Source: Enchytraeus crypticus (Eukaryota > Annelida > Clitellata > Enchytraeida > Enchytraeidae). Taken from it: DNA of 64,000 bases. Positions within the stretch are counted from its first letter, which is position 1, and each line of letters starts with the position of its first letter. The position numbers and the translations under genes were made by a program. Below the pieces are notes generated by a model. It searched no databases, was not told the DNA's origin, and was given only the letters and a program-made list of their open reading frames with translations. Shown one piece after another: positions 46,901 through 56,000 of the stretch. Location: NCBI GenBank assembly GCA_905160935.1, contig CAJHZI010000436.1, positions 186,001-250,000 of the forward strand, written 5' to 3'.

Positions 46901-48504
46901 CTGGACATAGTTACAAAATTTAACACATTAAAAACTACAAATATAAGAGGAAATTACTCCATAACTTTGTGGTAGTTTAGTAAATAAATAATAAAGGTGT
47001 AACGTCCGTTTCCTCATTCAAGGATAATGTCAGGGACGTCATACCATTTAAAACATACCCAATTATTCTCTCAGAATTGAATCTCTTTAAATTTAAAACA
47101 TTTTCTGTTAAAAGGAGAAGTTAGCCAACTGTGTAACTTAATTAAAACAATATTCAAGCAGCTTCTTTTAATAATTGAATAAAGACATAAAAATAACAAA
47201 TTATATGGCATAAAAATAACAAAATATATTTAATTATAATGAAATTATAATTATTAAATAATTTAACGATGTTGCAGCACTCACAGCTTTGCTGAACATC
47301 ATATAGGGAGTGAGAGGTTTCTTAGGGGGTCGTGGAGGTGATGGTTTAGACAAATCTTGTTGCTGCTGCTGCTGCTGTTGTTGTTGCTGTGATTGTTGAC
47401 GTTGTAATGCAGCCTGCTGCTGGAGTAGCTGCTGCTGCTGCTGCTGCGCTGCTTGCCTAGCTCTCTGTGCCTGGTCAGCAGCTGCTGCAGAAGTAGCTGC
47501 TGCCATCTGTGCAGCTAAAGCCTGCTCACCACCAGCTGCTGCAGCAGCATTGAGCTGCTGCTGCAAAACCATCTGCAAACTTGCGTCTAGCATTTGTTGT
47601 TGCGCTGCACTAACACTGCCGTTACCTTCAACGATAAAATACATAATGAAATACAGAATGAAAGATAAAATACAGAGTGAAATACAGAATGAAAGATAAA
47701 ATACAGAGTGAAATACAGAATGAAAGATAAAATACAGAATATATACACAAAAAATATATAAATAAACAAAAATTATACAGAATACAGAACGCTTCTATAT
47801 TGAACTAGTTTCAGAATCACAAAATCATTTAATATAGTAAATCAAACAACAATCAATGAAAATGTAATGACTAACTATTCATTTGTGGGATATAATATTA
47901 GCATTGCTAAGATATATTCAAGCAACAAATGTAATTGCACAGATTGAAGTCAAATTCAGTCCAAGAATAATGTTATACATCTTGAGTGGTATGATAAAAA
48001 ATAGTTCAGAAAGAAATATTTATCCGTTGTATATCCACCCGATACCTTTGCTATCGGGCGATCCACAGTACGATAGAAAAATAGTTCAGAAAGAAATATT
48101 TTGCATATCCGCCCGATACCTTTGCTATCGGATGAACCGCTGGGCATCACTAAAACATGCCCATCGTCTCCACCCGCCCCAGTCGCATTCTGCCCGGCTA
48201 GGAACATCATCTGGTACTGAGGCATCATGTTCCAGGGTATGGACAGTGAAGAGCCTCCAGCACCTGAGGTAGCTGCGGAGGCCTGGAGGAAATGTAGAGG
48301 AGAGAGTAGGGCGGCACTGCTGGATGTGGTGGAGCCAGCAGCTAGCAGTTGCTGCAGCTGCTGCTGCATCTCCAGCAGGTTTTCAGCGTCTGCGGCACCG
48401 ACAGCAGCCGCAGCTGCTCGTCGGTCAGACGCCGGGCTGTCAGTGGAATCCCGGTCAGACTCCTGCTTAACCGAGCGTCCACTGTTAGAGTATGTGTCCA
48501 TCAT
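43486..48504 (-). CDS. Gene 2: HMG-box protein with SMARCE1-like box, Q/A-rich N-terminus and C-terminal coiled coil
   Basis: Five coding exons (48504-48120, 47625-47285, 46438-46304, 45108-44609, 43939-43486) join in frame to 1815 nt, or 604 residues, with GT-AG sites. Residues 1-230 are rich in Gln, Ala and Ser. The HMG box (about 229-302) contains KPLTPYMMFSKA, IWPQVKAANSHLSS, EIGAIIGSLWRELGAEDK and QRYDEELRAYLK. It most resembles the SMARCE1/BAP111 box (KPL-PYM, W-QVKA, EIG-IIG-WR), but it is diverged and the rest of the protein differs. A basic KARSKKK follows. Residues 535-580 (ISQLESELLRVQ, NERLKQELGEAFRL) form a heptad-like coiled coil. A nuclear, DNA- or nucleosome-binding role, perhaps in a remodelling or corepressor complex, is inferred. 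It could be a paralogue of SMARCE1 or a separate HMG family. The first exon may extend upstream: V-Q precedes the ATG in frame, directly after a good acceptor. Confidence 0.88.
44030..44158 (+). repeat. tRNA-headed SINE in gene 2 intron 4
   Basis: The box B-like GGTTCAAATCC is followed by CGTCACTAACATCGCTG and GAGGAAACTGACATTAAC. This is the best preserved copy of the family, although box A is weak. Confidence 0.65.
44609..45108 (-). CDS. Gene 2, coding exon 4 (end of HMG box, Ala/Gln-rich linker)
   Basis: The exon begins QRYDEELRAYLKTNG (HMG helix 3), then HPSDLIKARSKKKD, followed by a long Ala/Gln/Gly-rich linker to QLLQQAQLY. The donor TC|GTAAGT matches the consensus fully and leaves two bases. 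The acceptor is TATTTTAG|CAACG. Confidence 0.92.
45126..45254. repeat. 43-bp tandem repeat, 3 copies, at gene 2 exon 4 acceptor
   Basis: Units start AAATGAACAATTAATGAAAT at 45126, 45169 and 45212. On the minus strand the array is T-rich and ends 15 bases from the splice acceptor. Confidence 0.88.
45255..46000. other. Gene 2 intron 3, unique part
   Basis: AT-rich. A 69-codon plus-strand frame at 45256-45465 has no coding support. Confidence 0.5.
46009..46285. repeat. Diverged minisatellite, about 5 copies of 45-58 bp
   Basis: Units share ATACGACATGAAAGTAAAAT, then ACAAGAACCTAGAAATAAT. The array ends about 20 bases from the gene 2 exon 3 donor. Confidence 0.82.
46304..46438 (-). CDS. Gene 2, coding exon 3 (HMG box core)
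   Basis: This phase 0-0 exon of 45 codons runs from IWPQVKAANS to NEQFTKDK. The acceptor is CAATAG|ATATGG and the donor AAG|GTCTGT. It holds most of HMG helices 1 and 2, including the conserved Trp in SLWREL. Confidence 0.92.
46500..46640 (+). repeat. SINE, diverged, with (ATTGT)n tail, in gene 2 intron 2
   Basis: GTTGGGGTTCAAGGCCCAG (box B-like) and GGATGAGGAACTGGACATAA lead into TTGCATTGTATTGTATTGTA. Confidence 0.5.
46983..47041 (-). repeat. GACGTCC-element in gene 2 intron 2
   Basis: Contains AATAAAGGTGTAACGTCCG, then TTTCCTCATTCAAGGATAAT and CAGGGACGTC. Confidence 0.6.
47285..47625 (-). CDS. Gene 2, coding exon 2 (Q/A-rich, start of HMG box)
   Basis: The exon begins at acceptor TTGAAG|GTAACGG; the leftover G makes Gly. 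It encodes Gln/Ala runs, including an uninterrupted run of 11 Gln coded by mixed CAA and CAG, then SPPRPPKKPLTPYMMFSKA. The donor is GCT|GTGAGT. The HMG box is interrupted after its first helix. Confidence 0.9.
47648..47745. repeat. 31-bp tandem repeat, about 3 copies, at gene 2 exon 2 acceptor
   Basis: Unit AAATACAGAATGAAAGATAA plus AATACAGAGTG. It begins about 20 bases upstream of the acceptor on the coding strand. Confidence 0.85.
47993..48134. repeat. Tandem duplication including the gene 2 exon 1 donor
   Basis: Two copies (about 47993-48060 and 48072-48134), each with AATAGTTCAGAAAGAAATAT and CCCGATACCTTTGCTATCGG. The second includes the real exon end and donor. Confidence 0.88.
48120..48504 (-). 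CDS. Gene 2, first recognised coding exon
   Basis: This exon runs from Met-Met-Asp-Thr-Tyr to SGSSDSK. An acceptor (TTCGTACAG) lies just upstream, so the exon really begins at 48510 and could carry V-Q from an earlier coding exon. The donor AAAG|GTATCG leaves one base, which codon phase places before exon 2. The segment is rich in Ala, Gln and Ser, with DSTDSPASDRR near the start. Confidence 0.85.
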
Positions 48505-49039
48505 TTGTACCTGTACGAACCAGAAAATTTACATTTTTAAAATACAATTCCAAAACAAATTAAAACAAAATTATATGGCATAAATCAATGAAGTTAATAT
48601 TTTTATACAACACAAAATTATCAGGAGGAACACTTCTCATAAGTTATAAATTAGGAAGGCAGAAACAGCAAAATAAATTGTTTAATTAGGGTAGGGAAGG
48701 GATTTCGCACACTCAGTTATCATGGGCATCAATTGCACGAAATAAAGCACTGTTGTGTGCGGTTAGTACTTTGCGGGGCGAACACTTTAAAAGATCAAGC
48801 ATCGACAGCTTTGAATGTAAATAATCCCCAGGTTGTTGGATGTTATTCTTAATTCCATGCCTTTATAATAACCAAGGAGAGGAAAAGGATGAAATAACAA
48901 AAACTACAAAAACAGCAACCAAGAAAGAAAATTATGTAGCACATGCTGTATGTCATGTATGTAACTACACAAAATAATTATAAATAGATATAAATAATCA
49001 GGAAACAGAATTCAGGAATCTGATATTAAAAGAGACTTT

Positions 49040-49390
49040 TAAAATTAATTAGACGTATTATTTAAATAGTTAAGTTACTATATTATTTAAATAGTTAAGT
49101 TACTATTTCTAAATTTCATTAAATTTGCCCCATATACAAGCCAATACTAGAAAGAAATTATGTCAGTGCAAAATGATGGTGATGCTCAATTCTATTACAA
49201 TGTTCTTCTTACCTAAGTAAATATTTCAATTTGCCTCCATGAAGTTTAATTAGACATATTATTTAAATAGCTACTGTTACTAATATTCATTAAGTTGGCC
49301 CCAATATACAAGTCAATACTAGAAAGAAATTAGGTCAAAGCAAAATTATGGTGCTGCAAAATTATATTAATTACCATGTTCATAATCAGT
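49040..49390. repeat. Diverged direct duplication, offset 172 bp
   Basis: Both copies contain TATTATTTAAATAG, then CCATATACAAG or CAATATACAAG and CAATACTAGAAAGAAATTA. It lies upstream of gene 2. Confidence 0.75.
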
Positions 49391-49499
49391 CACTCAAATT
49401 TAAATCATTTATTAAAAAATAGTAAAATATTTATAAAATGATAAATATGAATGAATGCCATCATCTTTAGCATTTAAAAATATGAAAATTGTTAGTCTG

Positions 49500-50000
49500 G
49501 TTTAAGTCCTGACATTCTAGTGTGATATGTACTCAAGCGCTAAAGCATCCTATTGAGCAATTCCACGGTAATGGAATTATAATTTTTACAGTTTTTAAAA
49601 TTACTACTGACTATAAAATAACTAAATTTAAAGATTTGTTTAAAATTTATATTTCATGGATATCCAAGTGTCCCGTAATGCTGTACCAATATAAATTTTT
49701 AATATTACAATAACTGTGTTCACTAGGGGGCGCCACATTGTGGTAACGGAATTACGTTAGAAAGTCCTTCGTGTTGAGGATCACAGTTTTCGCTATCCAA
49801 ACTCCATGAATTGTTAAAGCTCATAAATGTGTCCTAAATACATTTTGCAGGGCTTATAATCATTAATCACTTAAGGCATTTTATTTTTAAATTACATCAA
49901 ATAATTTTCTAAAAAATTGATTCTTAGACTGGTAACGGATTTACAAAAGTAGTAACGGAATTACACTCTGTGAAAACTCAGAACTGCTGAAGGTTTAACA
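49500..50000. repeat. Recurring GTAACGGAATTAC word
   Basis: GTAACGGAATTAC at about 49743 and 49953, GTAACGGATTTAC at about 49932, and a GTAATGGAATTAT variant at about 49568. Spacing is irregular. Confidence 0.4.
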
Positions 50001-50840
50001 CTTAACTGAGGCAAAACTTGAAACTAAATCTAATGTTCAATGCAATATATGCAGTCTTAGATCCTTTCTAATGAGGATTTAATTATTTAATGGTATATCT
50101 TGCAACACTGTGATCTGAAAATAGCAGCAGCCCCGATGATCTGTCTGAGGCTCCGTTGAACGTAGAATTATATCCTCCTTGGCAACAGACTACATCTTCT
50201 TTCTCTGGCCACTTAAATACATTACTTATTATACATATAATACAATACATTACATAATTGGAATCTGCATGAAATTTTGAGGTAGAAAAAAAATTTTTCA
50301 TTGATAATAATATGCTTTCTATGATTTCATATGATGGCTCTGTTTTCGTGGAATTACCCATTGACTATTTTATGAATCATTGCAGTCATAAATTTTTAAT
50401 TATTAAAACTGTTTGGAATGCCATGAATGATAATATTTACTGGAATTGTATACATTTTTGCTATTTGGTATTCTAAACAACAATATTTTGTTAGAAGAAA
50501 TAATTCCATATCTACAAGTGTCAGCGAAGTGTATTGTCGCCTTTATTCGTTTTCTAGATACCAACGAGATGTTTAACAGTTATGAAGTCTGATATTGGTA
50601 TTGGCTAAACTATAAATAGCCAATTAATTAATATTCTAGACTATGCAGATGCTGTAACATTGCACATCAAGGAGAGCTTTACAGCAAGAACTAACTTATA
50701 AGTTATAGGCTACCTATTCAAAATCCAGATAGAACGTCCATGAAAGTATGTTTATGCTAAGGAAACAGAGATTAAACTTAGCTTTACTATTTATATTTCA
50801 TGCTAACTTACGCCAAAGATTTATATGTCAAAATTTAAAT
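50000..50840. other. No gene seen
   Basis: A SINE trace lies at 50750-50795 (AAGGAAACAGAGATTAAACT). Nothing else is supported. Confidence 0.45.
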
Positions 50841-50847
50841 GCTTAGT

Positions 50848-50865
50848 ATACACACATACACACAC

Positions 50866-50931
<66 letters not shown>
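50848..50931. repeat. (CA)n-(TA)n compound microsatellite
   Basis: ACACATACACACACACAC followed by about 25 TA units. Confidence 0.9.
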
Positions 50932-50933
<2 letters not shown>

Positions 50934-51224
50934 AAAGTCAGTAGAATGTAGGGAGTCTCTACATTCTGAAGGTGTATGATATACACACAAATTCCTCAAA
51001 AGTAATTTCCATCAACACTTTACAATACATTGGCAATTATAGTCTTAATGATAGTAAAGTACAAATCATGACTGACTTAAACAGACACTGCCTTCGATTT
51101 TCGCGCTTGCTTTACAATTTAAAAAAAAATAAAATTTTTAAAGACTTCAATAGCCCATAGTAGCCTAATAAAATAACACAAGTTAACAGTTTCATAGCTA
51201 TAAGTAGTTTAAGCCTAGTGTAAG

Positions 51225-51345
51225 GACAGACTTAGGAAAGTTTTCTTTTTCTCATAGGGTGATTGATTGGTGGAACTCTTTGAGTGATGAGATTGTGAAT
51301 GCGGTGTCGGTGAATAGTTTTAAAACAGCCTGGATGTTGTAATCA
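51225..51345 (+). mobile_element. CR1/Jockey-like LINE RT C-terminal relic
   Basis: Translation gives FSFSHRVIDWWNSLSDEIVNAVSVNSFKTAW. This closely follows the C-terminal pattern F-(S/H)RV-WN-LP--VV-A-S---FK that is common in CR1/Jockey-type LINEs. Confidence 0.75.
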
Positions 51346-51529
51346 TGTATGATTGGGGATTGAAATAAGCCCTTGACTTTCTTCCTTTGTTCTTGCTACC
51401 TAAGTTTGAAGACGGATTGGAATAACGAAAGATGGTAGAAGTTCTGGTAGATTCTGGTAACTTCTGGTAAATTAAGATAGCTATAATATATTGAAATAAG
51501 GATATAGAATTTGGAATATTTATATACAC

Positions 51530-51600
51530 AATGGCCGCTTACCTATGTGCAAATAGTCTATAGTATTGCCGACTACGCGGCTAAATCCTAACTGCAGACG
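51530..51600 (-). promoter_or_regulatory. Candidate 5' exon end of gene 2 with YY1-like site
   Basis: On the minus strand ATAG|GTAAGC is a consensus donor. GCGGCCATTGT next to it fits the YY1 core, often found near animal promoters. About 3 kb upstream of gene 2 exon 1, it could end a non-coding first exon. No transcript evidence is available. Confidence 0.25.
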
Positions 51601-51959
51601 TTTTTGCTTAAATAAATCTTAAACGATCAGGTTAACCGAGAAATCAGGCAGAGCCTAATTAGACAAAACAATTTTAATATCCATTTTTACATTTAGTTCA
51701 TTTAATAACAAAAATACGATAAATCACTTCCGCTCTGTAGCGACGCCTGAGTACTCAACCTGTGGTACATTGAAATATTATAATTAGATTTAAAATATCA
51801 CGCTTAGCACGTCCAGCACAGCATCGAACAGCATCCTCGCTAACTGAACAATAGTCTAAAGTACTCTAGTTCATAACTAGAATCTACTCAATTACAATTA
51901 GATGAAAACAAGGAAATTCGCTATCTTCAACAAGGTTATAGGAGTCAAAACGTTTGTAT

Positions 51960-52210
51960 TTCAAATCATGACTCGGATGGCTCAATGTCACAAGAAAGGG
52001 TTCCAAAAGGTTCAGTGTTAGAGCCAAAAGAAAATTTGCAGACGACACTAAGTAAATTATGTAAAAATATGTGAATAATTAGTTACATGTAGGCGATATG
52101 TTATCGTTTCAGAGAGATTTAGATAGCTTACATCATTGGGCAACTATTTGGCAGATGAGTTTCAATGAGCAGAGTGTGCGATCCAAAAACGTGCAAGCCA
52201 AAATCCGGAA
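51960..52210 (+). mobile_element. CR1/Jockey-like LINE RT palm relic with internal deletion
   Basis: ERVPKGSVLEP (the VPQGSVLGP motif) is followed almost at once, in another frame, by FADDTK. VGDMLSFQRDLDSLHHWATIWQMSFNE comes next. The 25-40 residues normally between the first two motifs are missing. This is a non-functional relic. Confidence 0.8.
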
Positions 52211-52898
52211 ATTCAATCCGAGGAAGGGTGAGTACTAGTAGAATGAAGGTTTACGTGTTGGTCTCAGTTTCTGTGCAATATTCATGAATAGGACAAAAAT
52301 AATATTATAGAAGGTCAACGAGAAAAGCCTTCAACCGTCTATGAAACTGTTCGTACAGAAGGAAGCGATGATCAGGAGAAAATGAGGGGATGCGCAAAGT
52401 GGAAGGAAGAGATTTCCAGATCTGAGGAGCAGTGTGCTGATATGTAATTTAATTCGTATGTGAATTATTAACTAATTATATCGCAATCTCTGAGATTCGC
52501 GAGTACAATACTGTATTCTGCACTTTGGACATTCGACTATGTTTGGGATGCATTTCTGTTTGTGAACTGGCATAAGTGGATAATCTTTTGTTGGTCGATC
52601 ATTATGCTCAACCAGGCAATCCTCGAGTTTCCTCGCCTTGAAGAAAAACCCTTTGTGCTTCTGACCTTGACGTTGATAGGAGCACCTAATCTGTTTGAAG
52701 CCAAGGTTTATAAATAATACATGGAGTAATACATGGCAAATAAGTAAATATGCGCTTTTACAAATAAGCTCGAATATTAAATTAAGCTTAGTTCGAATAC
52801 AAATCGATATGGGAAATGCAGCAATAGGTTGACTGCCATTATTTGTTTACATATGTTCACAACAAGGCATGGTTTTATAAAAGACTTAACATTATTAA

Positions 52899-52953
52899 AG
52901 CATTTTTAGGCAATATACGTTATATGAGCATTTTTAGGCAATATACGTTATAT
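52899..52953. repeat. 28-bp tandem duplication just upstream of METTL2
   Basis: AGCATTTTTAGGCAATATAC then GTTATATG, copied exactly at 52899 and 52927, ends 17 bases before the ATG, so it lies in the 5'UTR or core promoter. Confidence 0.88.
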
Positions 52954-52970
52954 AGATAAATCTGCCAATA

Positions 52971-53059
52971 ATGGATAAATCTTTGGAGGACGAGAAACGT
53001 TGCCAATTCGGCAATCGCTTTCTAACGGATCCGACTAATGTTTTTGCCCATAATGCTTG
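52971..53059 (+). CDS. METTL2: METTL2 exon 1
   Basis: The exon encodes residues 1-29 plus two bases of Trp30 (NVFAHNAW). The donor is GCTTG|GTAGTA. The N-terminus before the conserved QFGNRFL is only 12 residues. Confidence 0.9.
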
Positions 53060-56000
53060 GTAGTAATATTTTCACTAATTATATTAATAACTATATCTAT
53101 TGGACTAGTTAGTCCCGTGAAATTCATGTTTGACAAAGCTACAATAATATTAATAATTAAAATGTAAAGAACATATTGTCTCACGTATGGTTGTCTTATT
53201 TTCTTTATAGGCCTACAGACTTATTAGAAGTAAAAAATTGACTGATATATGAAATTATATATTTTTATTTGTGATAGATATACTAGATAGATATGGGGAT
53301 AAAATTAATATACTGTACTGGACTAAAATTTGGCGGTAACTTCCTCTCTCAGCGATTTAAGCAGTACTGGCTGCGCGGCTATGTTAATATATACTTCAAT
53401 TCTCCTACTAGAAAATATATAAGTGACTCGACACCAATGAGCCATAGAGAATTGAAGAAGAAAAGCAGACCACCAGGCGGAGGAAGATTTTTAAAAAATC
53501 CTGCCCAAGTTTATGATTACAATAACTGGTGAGCAAAGCCGCTTTGCTACCATTGTTTACATGTTTAGCTTGATCGCTGATTAGTATCAATGCCACTGGC
53601 ACTCTTACTCTTGTCCTATTGAATGCTATTTAAATAAATTGATACAAAGTTTTGATCAATAATGACTAACCCTGTATCTCTTATTTGTGGTGGTGGTGAT
53701 AACATATGATACGTTATCATAACATATATGGTGCTACAATCATAACATATCATATATACATAGACCAGTTTTCACAGTGTTAAAGTGAGAATGAGAAATT
53801 ACTTGTACACTATTTTATAGGCTCTGTCATCACTCTTTAGCTTGATAGTGTAGTAATAGACTGTAGTAGGTACTATAGTAGTTGTAGAAGAGTTAACATC
53901 ATGCATGCAGAAAGTTAAACGATAGTGTTACTGAGTTAATAACAGTCTAAATATGGTTGAGTGAATTTTTCTAAATTGCTTGTCATTGTACCAATCATTT
54001 ACTACTCCTTTTTGGGAGCCTTCACAGTCCTGAGCTGGTAAAGCTATGGAAAACAACCTCAATCTTTATTAAGATACTATTGGCTAAATTAAAGTTACCT
54101 AAAACTCTTGCCTTGACGATTAGATTAAAGAAAAATATTGATCATATGAGCTAGGTGAGCGTGAAGATTAACTGAGTGGCATTATATGCCTCAGACCTAC
54201 CATCTGGTATGTCATGAAAGAAAGGTTGCTTATTATTGAGATTATTGTTCTATGATCTACTGTTCTATGTTAAAGTTCATCTATACATGTAAATAATAAT
54301 AATAATAATCTCTAGTTAAACTGGGATTAAAGGGAAGATGAAGGTGATGATGATGATGAATAATAATAATAATAATAATAATAAATATTAAATTTTGTTG
54401 TTTTGATATAGTTTAAGAGCCAATACACTTGTTACATTGTTTTGTTATGATTTAGGGATAATGTGGAATGGGATGAAGAACAAGAACTGGAAGCAAGAAG
54501 AACTGTTGAGGAGAACAGTAACCTAAAACTGGATCCCGAGAAGCTGCGTGAGTATCAGTTTCTTGATTTACATTCAGTAGTTTAATTGTATTTGTCATTT
54601 ATCATTGATATGTATTACTTCTTATTAAAGTTTCTTGTGGTTCTTGTGGATTAAATCTTCTATGTTGGTCCTAGTTGACATTATTGTAGATACTATGTAA
54701 TATTGTAGTTTAGTTTTGACCACTGAAGTGCTCAAAATATTATTGCTTGCTATTTAATGTTAAAATTTTAGTATTGATTTTTTGTTGAGTACTAAGGCAG
54801 TAATAATTGCTTATTCCTCATTTAAATATGTTCTTATTTACTTGTTATTCTATATAATAGTTTTCGTTTAAACTTTATATAGTTGATTTCAAAGGGGAGT
54901 AGTCAAAATCCAACAAGAATAATCACAAGAAGGTGAAATAGGAAGTGCAGTAAGACTAGCATTTTGCCGCTGCTTTTTAACATTTATGCTGAGGCAATGA
55001 TGGAGAAAGACATGAAAGAAGGAATAAAAGTAGGAGGAAAATTGCTACAAGATGTACGATTTTCATATGATCAAGGAATGGTAGCGGGCAGCGAGACTGT
55101 ACTGTAGAAGATAATGGATAGCCTGAATGATAGGCATTGAGATATGGAATGAAGTTTAACTTCCAAAAGACAAAATTGATGAGAGTGTCCCATAGTATAG
55201 GTGAAGTCAATATTATAGTAAATGATACGAGATTGGAACAGGTAAGGAGTTTCAAATATTTGGGTCATACTATGACAGACGACGGGAAATATGAGACTGA
55301 AATATGCAGTAGGATTGCACAAGCCTGAGTGGCCTGAGATTTAAACTGTCTCCTGCCTCGCCTACTTGATGGCTAGAACATTTACAAATAAAATTTTGTG
55401 TAATATCATTAGTGAAAGTGTTATTTATTCATCTATTTCAGTGACGTATGAAATTGATAGCGCCAAAAACTGGGACAATTTCTATGGTCAGCACCAGAAT
55501 AAATTCTTCAAAGATCGCCATTGGCTTTTTACGGAATTTCCTGAGTTGGAAACATTGAGTGGAGTCAAAAGTAGTGTGTCTGATGATTTGGTCGGAGAAC
55601 CAAATTATGCTAGTAATTCAAAGGCAAATGAATCTTTAACTGACCAGAAAGTTCCTGAGTCATATCCTGGTGAATTTGCAAAAACACGAATGCTGGAAGT
55701 TGGTTGTGGAGTTGGTAACACTGTTTTTCCAGTTTTGGAGACAAACAAGTAAGAAAGTAGTATTTTCTTTATATATTTAGTGGCAAACAATTGGTATATA
55801 AGTTTAAAATATAGTGATATATACATTTTGATTAATTTAACATTTTGCTTTCAAAATTACCTTAAACGGTGTTAAAGTTTTAAATGTTAATTTTTAATAG
55901 GGGAGATTTTTTAGTAATAAACATCGTTCTTTGATATGTTGCTAATTCTAGCAACATATCATACTTTCTAGTTGAAAGTGTGTGTGTACTTAGTTGTACA

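Noticed and set aside
54977..55322. Minus-strand frames of 83-92 codons
   Set aside because: They are shadows of the sense-strand LINE RT relic.
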